36,824 nt of DNA from RBG-16-66-20 sp039931635 (GTDB lineage Bacteria; Pseudomonadota; Gammaproteobacteria; Burkholderiales; SG8-39): assembly GCA_039931635.1 (NCBI GenBank), contig JBDTRO010000252.1, positions 1-36,824 of the forward strand. The letters run 5' to 3'. The stretch's first letter is position 1. Every line of letters begins with the position of its first letter. A program made the translations under genes and the position numbers. Below the pieces are notes generated by a model. The model saw only the letters and a program-made list of their open reading frames with translations, was not told the origin of the DNA and did not search any database. Of this stretch, positions 27,190-35,066 are shown in pieces.

Positions 27190-30100
27190 TCACATGTTCC
27201 TGCGGTACTGCCCGCCGACCTCGAACAGGGCATGCGTGATCTGCCCCAGCGAGCAGACGCGCACCGCGTCGACGAGAACTTCGAACACGTTCTGGTTCGC
27301 GATCACCGCGTCCCGCAGGCGCGCGAGCATCGGGCCACATTCGGCCGCATGCCGCGCGTGGAACTCGCGCAACCTCCTTAGCTGGGATTGCTTCTCGTCG
27401 TCGCTGGAGCGGATCAGCTCCAGCTTCTGCGGCACCGCGTCGGCGTTGGCGTTGCGGAAAGTATTGACGCCGATGATCGGATACGAGCCGTCGTGCTTCT
27501 GGTGCTCGTAGTACATGGACTCTTCCTGGATTTTGCCGCGCTGGTAGCCGGTCTCCATCGCACCCAGCACGCCGCCGCGCGCGCTGATCGCCTCGAATTC
27601 CTTCAGCACCGCTTCCTCCACCAGGTCGGTGAGCTCCTCGATGATGAATGAACCCTGATTTGGATTCTCGTTCTTCGCCAGGCCCCACTCCTTGTTGATG
27701 ATCAGCTGGATCGCCATGGCGCGGCGCACCGAATCCTCGGTAGGCGTGGTGATCGCCTCGTCGTAGGCATTGGTGTGCAGCGAATTGGTGTTGTCGTAGG
27801 ACGAGATCAGCGCCTGCAGCGTGGTGCGGATGTCGTTGAAGGCGATTTCCTGCGCGTGCAGGCTGCGGCCGCTGGTCTGCGAATGAAATTTGAGCTTCTG
27901 CGAGCGCTCGTTCGCGCCGTAGCGGTTCTTCATCGCCACCGCCCAGATGCGCCGCGCCACGCGGCCGATGACGCAGTACTCCGGATCCATGCCGTAGCTG
28001 AAGAAGAACGACAGGTTGGGCGCGAAATCGTCGATGTTCATGCCGCGCGCGAGATAAGCCTCGACGAAGGTGAACCCATTGGACAGCGTGAAGGCGAGCT
28101 GGCTGATCGGGTTCGCGCCGGCCTCGGCGATGTGGTAGCCGGAGATCGACACCGAGTAGAAGTTCTTCACGTCGTGCTCGATGAAGTACTGCTGGATGTC
28201 GCCCATCACCTTGAGCGAGAATTCGGTGGAGAAGATGCAGGTGTTCTGGCCCTGGTCTTCCTTCAGGATGTCCGCCTGCACGGTGCCGCGCACAACTGAA
28301 AGCGTTTGTTTTTTTATCTTTTCAATTTCGATTGAATCCGGAATACGTGAATTCGATTCTCGAAACTTTTCAATCTGCTGGTCGATGGCCGTATTGAAGA
28401 ACATCGCCAGGATTGTCGGCGCGGGACCGTTGATGGTCATCGACACCGAGTTGTTCGGTGCGCAAAGGTCGAAACCCGAATACAGGACTTTCATGTCGTC
28501 CAGCGTGGCGATGGAAACGCCGGAATTGCCGACTTTGCCGTAGATGTCCGGGCGCTCGTCGGGGTCGAAACCGTACAGCGTCACCGAATCGAAAGCGGTC
28601 GACAGGCGCTTGGCCGGCATGTCCTTCGACAGCAGGTGGAAACGCCGGTTGGTGCGGAAAGGATCGCCTTCGCCAGCGAACATCCGCGTCGGATCCTCGT
28701 TCTCGCGCTTGAACGGAAAAACCCCGGCAGTGAACGGGAACGCACCGGGCAGGTTTTCGCGCCACTGCCAGCGCAGGATCTCGCCCGCGTCCTCGAACTT
28801 CGGCAGCGCCACCTTCGGCACCCTGGTGCCGGACAGGGACGTGGTCGTCAGTTTCGTACGCAGCTCGCGCTCCCGGCTCGCGGTCGCGAATTCTTCGCCC
28901 GAATACGCCTTGACCGTATCCGGCCAGGATTCGAGCAGCTTTCTCGCGGGCGCGACGAGGGCGGCGCTTTTTTCCTCAATTAGAGCGTCCAGCACGCTAG
29001 TGCCGCTCATTCGCTTTGCTGCGAGCAGGCTTTGCCGATCCCGCGCGACGCGCGATTGCTGCAAGCCCAGTTCGTGATAGGCGCGCACCGCTTCGGCGAT
29101 GTCGGCAAGATAGCGGGAGCGTTTTGCAGGGACGACAACATGAACGTCCGAGGAACTCCTGCTTTTTGTCGACGCAAGGACGCCTTGGGAAAGCTGCAGG
29201 CCTTTCTCCTGCAGCCGGGCGGCGATGCCCTGATAGAGCGCGGTCACGCCGTCGTCGTTGAACCGCGAGGCCACGGTGCCGTATACCGGCATCGCATCGG
29301 GCGACTGGCCGAAAGTCTGCCGGTTCCGCTGCACCTGCTTGCGCACGTCGCGCAGCGCATCCTCCGCGCCCTTGCGGTCGAACTTGTTGATGGCGACGAA
29401 GTCGGCGAAATCGAGCATGTCGATTTTCTCGAGCTGGCTCGCGGCGCCGAATTCAGGCGTCATCACATACAGCGATACGTCCACCAGCGGAACGATGGCC
29501 GCGTCGCCCTGCCCGATGCCCGAGGTCTCGACGATCACCAGATCGAAGCCGGCCGCGCGGCAGGCGGCGACCGCTTCCGGAACGCAGGCCGCGATTTCGA
29601 CGCCCGATTCCCGCGTCGCAAGAGAGCGCATGAAGATGTTCGGGCCGTGAATCGCATTCATCCGGATGCGGTCTCCGAGCAGGGCGCCGCCGGTCTTGCG
29701 GCGCGTGGGGTCGACCGAGATGATGGCGATCTTCAGCCGGTCGCCCTGGTCGATGCGGAAACGGCGCACCAGTTCGTCGGTGAGCGAGCTCTTGCCCGCG
29801 CCGCCGGTGCCGGTGATGCCGAGGACCGGAGTGTTTTGCCCAGCCGCCCTTGCAAGAATATTTTTCTTCAGTTCCGGACTGCAAACCCCCAATTCCAATG
29901 CCGTGATAACTCTCGCCAGCGCGCGGAAATCGCCCGGCTTGAGCTCGAAAGGCGCGTGCTCGACCGGATTGAAATCGCAGCGCGCCAGCATGTCGTTGAT
30001 CATTCCCTGCAGCCCCATCTTCTGGCCGTCTTCCGGCGAATAGATGCGCGTCACGCCACAGGCGTGCAGTGCCTCGATCTCGGCGGCCACGATCACGCCG

Positions 30101-30420
30101 CCGCCGCCGCCGAACACCTGGATATGGCCGCCGCCCCGCGCGCGCAGCTGCTCCACCATGTATTTGAAGTATTCGATGTGCCCGCCCTGGTAGGACGAGA
30201 TCGCGATGCCCTGCACGTCCTCTTCTACGGCCGTGGTCACGACGTCGTCCACCGAGCGGTTGTGCCCCAGGTGGATCACCTCGGCGCCGGAGGCCTGCAG
30301 GATGCGCCGCATGATGTTGATCGACGCGTCGTGGCCGTCGAACAGGCTCGCCGCGGTGACGAAGCGGATCTTGTGCTTCGCCTTGTAGACCAGGTTCTTG
30401 GACTGGGACAGGTCGGTCAT
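27190..30420 (-). CDS. icmF: Fused isobutyryl-CoA mutase (B12 domain, G-protein chaperone and mutase in one chain)
   Basis: Adenosylcobalamin-dependent carbon-skeleton mutase of 1076 residues, the usual length of IcmF. It interconverts isobutyryl-CoA and n-butyryl-CoA; some members also act on isovaleryl-CoA/pivalyl-CoA. Domain order: B12-binding (about 18-150) with DGHDASINIMRR (28-39, His30 as lower ligand) and SSYQGGH; MeaB-like GTPase with Walker A GTGGAGKS (204-211); linker; mutase barrel from about 555. The segment PFTAGVFPFKR then RMFAGEG is the IcmF substrate-site pattern, unlike the RGPYATMY type of methylmalonyl-CoA mutase. The leader has two SD hairpins and a LiuR-like dyad. Several AT-rich codon patches occur (about 28310-28380, 28970, 29850). 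Confidence 0.95.
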   Translation of the reverse strand: MTDLSQSKNLVYKAKHKIRFVTAASLFDGHDASINIMRRILQASGAEVIHLGHNRSVDDVVTTAVEEDVQGIAISSYQGGHIEYFKYMVEQLRARGGGHIQVFGGGGGVIVAAEIEALHACGVTRIYSPEDGQKMGLQGMINDMLARCDFNPVEHAPFELKPGDFRALARVITALELGVCSPELKKNILARAAGQNTPVLGITGTGGAGKSSLTDELVRRFRIDQGDRLKIAIISVDPTRRKTGGALLGDRIRMNAIHGPNIFMRSLATRESGVEIAACVPEAVAACRAAGFDLVIVETSGIGQGDAAIVPLVDVSLYVMTPEFGAASQLEKIDMLDFADFVAINKFDRKGAEDALRDVRKQVQRNRQTFGQSPDAMPVYGTVASRFNDDGVTALYQGIAARLQEKGLQLSQGVLASTKSRSSSDVHVVVPAKRSRYLADIAEAVRAYHELGLQQSRVARDRQSLLAAKRMSGTSVLDALIEEKSAALVAPARKLLESWPDTVKAYSGEEFATASRERELRTKLTTTSLSGTRVPKVALPKFEDAGEILRWQWRENLPGAFPFTAGVFPFKRENEDPTRMFAGEGDPFRTNRRFHLLSKDMPAKRLSTAFDSVTLYGFDPDERPDIYGKVGNSGVSIATLDDMKVLYSGFDLCAPNNSVSMTINGPAPTILAMFFNTAIDQQIEKFRESNSRIPDSIEIEKIKKQTLSVVRGTVQADILKEDQGQNTCIFSTEFSLKVMGDIQQYFIEHDVKNFYSVSISGYHIAEAGANPISQLAFTLSNGFTFVEAYLARGMNIDDFAPNLSFFFSYGMDPEYCVIGRVARRIWAVAMKNRYGANERSQKLKFHSQTSGRSLHAQEIAFNDIRTTLQALISSYDNTNSLHTNAYDEAITTPTEDSVRRAMAIQLIINKEWGLAKNENPNQGSFIIEELTDLVEEAVLKEFEAISARGGVLGAMETGYQRGKIQEESMYYEHQKHDGSYPIIGVNTFRNANADAVPQKLELIRSSDDEKQSQLRRLREFHARHAAECGPMLARLRDAVIANQNVFEVLVDAVRVCSLGQITHALFEVGGQYRRNM

Positions 30421-30425
30421 GAAGG

Positions 30426-30461
30426 ATCCCCTCCGGGGATGGACCCCCTCCTCTGGGGATC
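30426..30461 (-). promoter_or_regulatory. Tandem hairpins covering the icmF ribosome site
   Basis: Reading toward icmF, GATCCCC-AGAGGA-GGGGGTC (30461-30442) and ATCCCC-GGA-GGGGAT (30440-30426) are two adjacent stem-loops of 7 and 6 bp. Each carries a GGAGGGG-like ribosome site in loop plus 3' arm; the second is the one used, 9 bp from the ATG. The two units look like copies of one element. Control of translation by this structure is inference. Confidence 0.5.
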
Positions 30462-30472
30462 GGCAAGCGTAC

Positions 30473-30494
30473 TTGACGTTTACGTTAACGTCAA
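30473..30494. promoter_or_regulatory. LiuR-like (MerR-family) operator in front of icmF
   Basis: A 22-bp near-perfect dyad: left arm TTGACGTTTAC, right arm GTTAACGTCAA, matching its own reverse complement at 20 of 22 positions. It lies in the 85-bp gap between the acyl-CoA dehydrogenase stop and the icmF start, 53 bp from the ATG. Its outer TTGACG can serve as a -35 for icmF. The ACGT-rich dyad resembles sites described for LiuR, the MerR-type regulator of leucine/isovalerate genes in proteobacteria; that match is from memory and LiuR itself is not in the window. Confidence 0.6.
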
Positions 30495-30505
30495 GGCAAA
30501 ACGGG

Positions 30506-31651
30506 TCAGGGCCGCTGCGAAAAGGTGCGCCCGAAAACGCCCTCGGCGATGCGGTTTTTCAGTATTTCGATCGAACCGCCGGCGATCATCCAGCCGCGGC
30601 AGCGGCGCATGCAGTATTCGACCAGCGTGTCCTGGCTGTAGCCCATCCCGCCCATTACCTGCAGCGCCTCGTTGGCGACGTCGAACCCGGCCTGGTTGCA
30701 GAACGCTTTGGCGATCGCGGTTTCCTCCGCCGAGGGAAACCCGCGGTCGGCGTTCGCCGCGGCTCGATACAGAAGTAGCTGGCCGGCGTCGAGCTTCATC
30801 TTCATCTCCGCGAACTTCCATTGCAGACCCTGGAATTCGCACAGCAGGCGACCGAACTGCCGGCGTTGCAGCGCCCACGCGCGCGCCTGCTCGAAGGCAT
30901 AGCGGCCGAGCGCCAGTGAGCGCGCCGTGTTGCCGATGCGTTCCACGTTGAAGCCCGCGATCTGTTTCTTGAAGCCACCTTGCGCGAGCACCACCATCTC
31001 CGCGGGCACATACACGTCGTCGAGGTAAAGCTGCACCCACTCTTCGCCGGACATGAACGTGGAAGGCTGGCCGAATCGAACTCCAGGCAGATTTTTGTCG
31101 ATCAGCACCGAACCAATGCCGCCCACACCAGGACCAAACCTCACGTAGGCAAGAATCACGTCCGCATAGGACGCATGGGTGCCGAACACCTTGCTGCCAT
31201 TTATCCGGTAGCCTGCACCGTGGGCGGTGGCTGTGGTCTTGAGGTCCGTGACAGCGGACCCGGCCTCCGGTTCGGTCATGGCCACCGAAATGACGCCCTC
31301 GCCCCGCAGCAGTTTATTCAGGTGGGCATCTTTCTGATGCGCAGAACCGTATTCCGCAAGCACGCGAATCGCGCCGAAGTTGCCAGCCTGTATTACGTCC
31401 GCGCTCTTCGGGCACACCGCGGCCACCGCCTCGATGGCAATCACCGCGTCCATCAGCGTGCCGCCCTGGCCGCCATCGGCCTCCGGGATGACGATCCCGA
31501 GCAACCCTTGCGCGGCCATGAGCCTTGCCACGTCCCAGGGATATTCGGTGCTGTGCGCGCGTTCGCGAGCCCCGGCCTTCAGGTGCTTTTCGGCGAACCG
31601 GCGCACGGAATCGCCGAACTCCGATTGCTCGGCAGTAAAGTGGAATTCCAC
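30506..31651 (-). CDS. Acyl-CoA dehydrogenase
   Basis: FAD-dependent acyl-CoA dehydrogenase of 381 residues (GTG start). Seen: AMTEPEAGSAVTDLKTTA (124-141), the flavin/substrate segment of the family, and the C-terminal QVMGGMGYSQDTLVEYCMRRCRG (quoted in part). The position of the usual catalytic Glu (EGT in medium/short-chain enzymes) reads Ala-Gly-Gly-Ser (357-360). Instead Glu237 in FNVERIGN lies on the helix where isovaleryl-CoA and long-chain enzymes keep their base. An isobutyryl-, isovaleryl- or 2-methylacyl-CoA substrate is therefore plausible. It lies 85 bp before icmF and directly after the hydrolase remnant. Confidence 0.9.
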   Translation of the reverse strand: MEFHFTAEQSEFGDSVRRFAEKHLKAGARERAHSTEYPWDVARLMAAQGLLGIVIPEADGGQGGTLMDAVIAIEAVAAVCPKSADVIQAGNFGAIRVLAEYGSAHQKDAHLNKLLRGEGVISVAMTEPEAGSAVTDLKTTATAHGAGYRINGSKVFGTHASYADVILAYVRFGPGVGGIGSVLIDKNLPGVRFGQPSTFMSGEEWVQLYLDDVYVPAEMVVLAQGGFKKQIAGFNVERIGNTARSLALGRYAFEQARAWALQRRQFGRLLCEFQGLQWKFAEMKMKLDAGQLLLYRAAANADRGFPSAEETAIAKAFCNQAGFDVANEALQVMGGMGYSQDTLVEYCMRRCRGWMIAGGSIEILKNRIAEGVFGRTFSQRP

Positions 31652-31655
31652 GCGC

Positions 31656-31805
31656 TCAGCGTAGCAGGAACTCGCGCACCGCCGCGATCTGGTCCGAACT
31701 CATCAACGCCGGGGCATGGCCGATTCCCGGCAGTTCGAGCACTTCGACCCCTGGCCTGCGGCGCCTGAATCCCGGAACTGCGCCGTCTTGTCGCCGCCTA
31801 GCGCA
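31656..31805 (-). pseudogene. Remnant of an alpha/beta hydrolase C-terminus
   Basis: On the minus strand, codons ending at the TGA at 31656 encode RRRRPGVEVLELPGIGHAP then ALMSSDQIAAVREFLLR. This is the typical last strand, catalytic His (GIGHAP) and final helix of an alpha/beta hydrolase. Nothing upstream in this frame resembles the rest of the fold: it runs into the aldolase gene, whose TGA at 31810 overlaps an ATG in another frame (MAALGGDKTAQF). A deletion that joined the aldolase to the tail of a lost hydrolase explains this best. The stop lies 4 bp before the dehydrogenase GTG. Confidence 0.6.
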
Positions 31806-31809
31806 GCCA

Positions 31810-32583
31810 TCAATCCCGGTAGGAAGGATCCTTCGCGTCGACGATGCGCCGCATTGCCGCGAACACGTCGTCGCAGGTGCGCTTCTCGCCCGGTCCGGAT
31901 TCGCGCACGGTCTGGGCAAACACTTCCGGCCGGATCGGGTTGAGCGGCCCGGCGCTGCTCGACGCAATCTGCACATCGCAGGCGCGCTGCAACGTCCATA
32001 GCGTCATGAACGCTTCGGCGACCGACGGCCCCCAGGCAAGCAGCCCGTGATTGCGCAGGATCACCGCTTTCCTGCGTCCGATGCTGGCAAGCAGGCGCGT
32101 CTTCTCGCCTTCCTCTACCGTGATACCCTCGAAATCGTGGTACGCCACGCCTCCATGGAGCTGCGCCGCGTAGAAATTTGTCGGCGAGAGCCCATCCTTC
32201 AGGCTCGCGACAGCCATGCCGGCGGTCGTGTGCGTGTGCATCACGCAATGCGCCTCGGGAATGGCGCCGTGGATTGCGCTGTGGATGACGAAGCCCGCCT
32301 TGTTGACCGGGAACTTCGCCTCGCGCACCGGATTGCCGTCGATGTCGATGAGCAGCAGGTTCGAGGCCGTGATCTCGCTGTAATGCAAGCCGAACGGGTT
32401 GATCAGGAAAAGCTTCTCGGGACCAGGCACCCGCAAGGTGATGTGGTTGAAAATCATCTCCACCCAGCCCAGATGGTTGAAGATCCGGTAGCAGGCGGCG
32501 AGCTGCACGCGCGCCTCCCGCTCCGCGTCCGAGACGGGAAAATCGCGGATTTTGCGGGCAATGTTCTCCTGGTAAATCGTCAT
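31810..32583 (-). CDS. Class II aldolase/adducin family protein
   Basis: A 257-residue class II aldolase/adducin domain protein. The three zinc-type histidines are present: His116 and His118 in CVMHTHTTAGMA and His179 in LRNHGLLAWG. The Glu that in fuculose-phosphate aldolase precedes this site (SSEWRFH) aligns with Gly97 in AGFVIHSAIH, as in the adducin-like subgroup, so retro-aldol activity is uncertain. Members of this subgroup often accompany degradation genes. It starts after GGGGATATGCC. The 111-bp divergent spacer (32584-32694) shows no clear promoter. The substrate is unknown. Confidence 0.87.
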   Translation of the reverse strand: MTIYQENIARKIRDFPVSDAEREARVQLAACYRIFNHLGWVEMIFNHITLRVPGPEKLFLINPFGLHYSEITASNLLLIDIDGNPVREAKFPVNKAGFVIHSAIHGAIPEAHCVMHTHTTAGMAVASLKDGLSPTNFYAAQLHGGVAYHDFEGITVEEGEKTRLLASIGRRKAVILRNHGLLAWGPSVAEAFMTLWTLQRACDVQIASSSAGPLNPIRPEVFAQTVRESGPGEKRTCDDVFAAMRRIVDAKDPSYRD

Positions 32584-32694
32584 GGCATATCCCCGGGTAA
32601 GCCGGTGAGTCTAACCCCGCCGTCCCGGCCGTGCAGCGTGTCGCATGCTGCGGTGCGAATGGACAGCAATCGGTCGCAGACATAGGGTGCAGCG

Positions 32695-33048
32695 ATGCGG
32701 TACCTGCTCCTGGTCGTGGCAATTGCATGGCCGTTCTCCGTCGTCGCGCAAGCGCACAGCGCGCGCGAATGCAACGAGGGGGGCGATTTCATCCGCAATG
32801 CGGCGCTGTCGCGCGACACCGGGACCACGCATGATTTCTTTGTCGATCGCCTGGAAAACGACCTGGTGATGATTCGGGCGTTTCCAGCCGCGCTCCGCTG
32901 GTTCGTGCACAACCCGGACGACGAAGTCTTCCTGCGCGCCGAAGTCGAAGCGGTATTCGATACGCCGGGGAACAGCGAGCAGCACCGCAGCAGCTTCCTG
33001 GAGCGCTGCATTCGCCGCGCCGAGCGCCTGGCCTCCCCCAACGGCTAG
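32695..33048 (+). CDS. Small secreted protein of unknown function
   Basis: A 117-residue protein with a clear signal peptide (MRYLLLVVAIAWPFSVVAQA, cleavage near residue 20). The mature part HSARECNEGGDFIRNAALSRDTG (quoted in part) continues with HDFFVDRLENDLVMIRAFPAALRWFVHNPDDEVFL and ends in FLERCIRRAERLASPNG. Two cysteines (one near each end) could form a disulfide in the periplasm. I do not recognise the family. Its TAG stop is formed from the same CTAG as the stop of the convergent amidohydrolase, so the two genes overlap by 4 bp. Base composition matches its neighbours. Confidence 0.7.
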   Translation: MRYLLLVVAIAWPFSVVAQAHSARECNEGGDFIRNAALSRDTGTTHDFFVDRLENDLVMIRAFPAALRWFVHNPDDEVFLRAEVEAVFDTPGNSEQHRSSFLERCIRRAERLASPNG

Positions 33049-34034
33049 CGGAAGTCGAAGATCCTCTCGGCATTGCGGCCGCGCACCCGGTCGCGCACGC
33101 CGTCGGGCAACCGGTCGACCCGCGCCAGGCAGCCGATCGGGTCGCCGATGGTGTGCGGGTAGTCCGAGCCATACAGCACATTGCCGGAGCCAAACACGTT
33201 CACCGCCATCGCCAGCGCCTCATCGGTGAACACCACCGAGTCGGCGTAGATGCGGCGGGCGTGCAGGCTGGGCTTCTCGGTAATTTTGGTGCGGCACGCC
33301 GGAATGTGCTCATAGCACTGGTCCAGGCGCCCGATCAGGTACGGCAAGGTACCGCCGCCATGGCTGGCGATGATCTTCAGCTTCTCGAAACGGTCGAAGA
33401 ATCCGTCATAGATCATGCGCGCTACCGCCAGCGTCGTGTCCGTCGTGAAACCGATCGAGGCGACCAGCTGGAATTGCTGCATTTCCATATCCTTCACCCC
33501 GGGCGGCGCGGTCGGGTGGATCAGCACCGGTAGCTTCGCATCATCGATCGCTTTCCAGATTTTCGCGAACGCCGGGTCGGTGAGCGGCTTGCCACCGATG
33601 TTGGCGAGCACCATTACCCCGCTGGCACCGGCCTTGAGCGAGCGCTTGAGTTCCGCCAGCGCTGCTTTTTCGTACTGCCAAGGCAACGAGCAGAGCCATT
33701 GGATGCGGTCGGGCCAGGTCTTGCGCGCCCGGGCCATTTCCTCGTTCATCACTTGCGCCGCCTTGAGGCTCACCGCCTCGCTGCCCCAGTAGACGTTGGG
33801 GCAGGTGAGCGACACAACCGATACGTCGATGCCGACCCGGTTCATGTTCCTGATGCGCAGGTCCCAGTCGAACATTCCGGGAACCGGCGTCATGAACGGC
33901 GCGCCGTCGAGATGAATCGCGCGCAGCCCGCCGGTTACCGCCTTGAGCGTGTATCGCGGCCGGCCGTGCTTCTCGAGCAGTTTGAGCCACTCGTTGTTGA
34001 GCATATGGGTATGGACGTCGATTACAGGGCTCAT
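33045..34034 (-). CDS. Amidohydrolase of the ACMSD-like decarboxylase group
   Basis: Metal-dependent amidohydrolase of 329 residues similar to aminocarboxymuconate-semialdehyde decarboxylase and related aromatic acid (de)carboxylases. Metal ligands are visible: His8 and His10 in IDVHTHML, His173 in VLIHPTAPPGV, His225 in IIASHGGGTLPYLIGR, and Asp291 in LYGSDYPHTIGDP. The ATG at 34034 begins one base after the stop of the Bug gene; a TTG at 34043 is possible but would overlap that gene and adds only three residues. The pairing with a Bug binding protein suggests that the imported ligand is an aromatic acid handled by this enzyme (inference). Confidence 0.88.
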   Translation of the reverse strand: MSPVIDVHTHMLNNEWLKLLEKHGRPRYTLKAVTGGLRAIHLDGAPFMTPVPGMFDWDLRIRNMNRVGIDVSVVSLTCPNVYWGSEAVSLKAAQVMNEEMARARKTWPDRIQWLCSLPWQYEKAALAELKRSLKAGASGVMVLANIGGKPLTDPAFAKIWKAIDDAKLPVLIHPTAPPGVKDMEMQQFQLVASIGFTTDTTLAVARMIYDGFFDRFEKLKIIASHGGGTLPYLIGRLDQCYEHIPACRTKITEKPSLHARRIYADSVVFTDEALAMAVNVFGSGNVLYGSDYPHTIGDPIGCLARVDRLPDGVRDRVRGRNAERIFDFR

Positions 34035-34035
34035 A

Positions 34036-34992
34036 TCAGTCAACCTTTGCGCCGGAGGCTTTCACGACGGCCGCCCAACGGCCGACATCGTTTCTGACAA
34101 TATCTCCGAACTGCTCGGGCGTATTGGGTGCCCAGGGCTCCATGCCGAACTTGACCAGCATGGCGCGGAACTCGTCGGTATTCTGGAACTTCTGCATTTC
34201 GGCATTGAGGCGGGCGACGACTGCTGGCGGCGTTCCACCCGTCGTCACCACACCCTGCCAGGCCTGCCAGTCGAAGCCCGGCAGCGTCGCGGAGATCGGC
34301 GGCACTTCCGGCATCAGTACCGACTGCTTCCCGGCGGAAGTGCCGAGCGCCGTGATCTTACCGGCCTTGATGTTGGGCACCGCCACCGAGAAATCCAGGA
34401 ACATCATCTCCGGCTTGCCGCCGATGATGTCGAACACCGCCAGCGCCGAACCTTTGTAAGGCACGTGCTGGATATCGAGCCCCTGCTCCTTCTTCAGCAC
34501 CTCCATGAACAGATGGTGCGGGCTGCCGCTGCCAGAGGACGCATAGTTGAACTTGCCGGGATTCTTCTTCACGTGATCGATCAATTCCTTCACGGTCCTC
34601 GCCGGAAACCCCGGCGTGGTGACGAGAAAGAAGTTCACCGAACCGACCAGCGAGACGGGAGCGAAATCCTTCACCGCATCGATCGCCGGCTTCGCATAAA
34701 GCGCCGGACTGATGCCGAGCGTGGTCGAGGTGGCCATCAACAGCGTATAGCCGTCCGCCGGCGCCTTCGCGACCAGGTCGGCGCCCAACAGGGTGCCCGC
34801 GCCCGCGCGGTTCTCGATTACCACGGGCTGCTTGAGCGCGGTGCCCAACCGGTCGCCAATCGCGCGCGCGAGCACGTCGGTCAGCGCACCGGGCGGATAG
34901 GGCACCACGAAGCGCAGCGGTTTCGAAGGATAGTCCTGCGCCTGCGCCGGCAACGCGAGCAGCGCGGCGAACAGCAATCCAAACAATCTCAT
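34036..34992 (-). CDS. Tripartite tricarboxylate transporter substrate-binding protein (Bug family), orphan
   Basis: Bug-family periplasmic binding protein of 318 residues. The signal peptide MRLFGLLFAALLALPAQAQ is followed by the family start YPSKPLRFVVPYPPGALTD. Other motifs: NRAGAGTLLGADLVAKAPADGYTLL (quoted in part), YASSGSGSPHHLFM near 153 and HVPYKGSALAVFDIIGGKPEMMF near 181. The ATG at 34992 is preceded by GAGGAGGG and yields the signal peptide at once; the frame continues to 35064 without support. No TctA/TctB are nearby. It is transcribed with the amidohydrolase. Confidence 0.92.
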   Translation of the reverse strand: MRLFGLLFAALLALPAQAQDYPSKPLRFVVPYPPGALTDVLARAIGDRLGTALKQPVVIENRAGAGTLLGADLVAKAPADGYTLLMATSTTLGISPALYAKPAIDAVKDFAPVSLVGSVNFFLVTTPGFPARTVKELIDHVKKNPGKFNYASSGSGSPHHLFMEVLKKEQGLDIQHVPYKGSALAVFDIIGGKPEMMFLDFSVAVPNIKAGKITALGTSAGKQSVLMPEVPPISATLPGFDWQAWQGVVTTGGTPPAVVARLNAEMQKFQNTDEFRAMLVKFGMEPWAPNTPEQFGDIVRNDVGRWAAVVKASGAKVD

Positions 34993-35010
34993 CACACCCT
35001 CCTCAGGGAC
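34990..35010 (-). promoter_or_regulatory. Hairpin/Shine-Dalgarno leader, copy 2
   Basis: The 21 bases ending in the start codon are identical to 23829-23849 (CCCTGAGGAGGGTGTGATG at the 3' end). The two genes they precede, a Bug protein and a CoA ligase, are not homologous, and identity stops just upstream. See the finding on the shared leader. Confidence 0.5.
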
Positions 35011-35066
35011 AGCAAGCCTAGAGGCAGGGCGGACTAAAATCAAACGATTCCGGGGGGATTTCACAG

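Noticed and set aside
29032..30951. A 639-codon plus-strand frame opposite icmF and the dehydrogenase
   Set aside because: Antisense to two clear genes and crosses the icmF promoter; no family signal.
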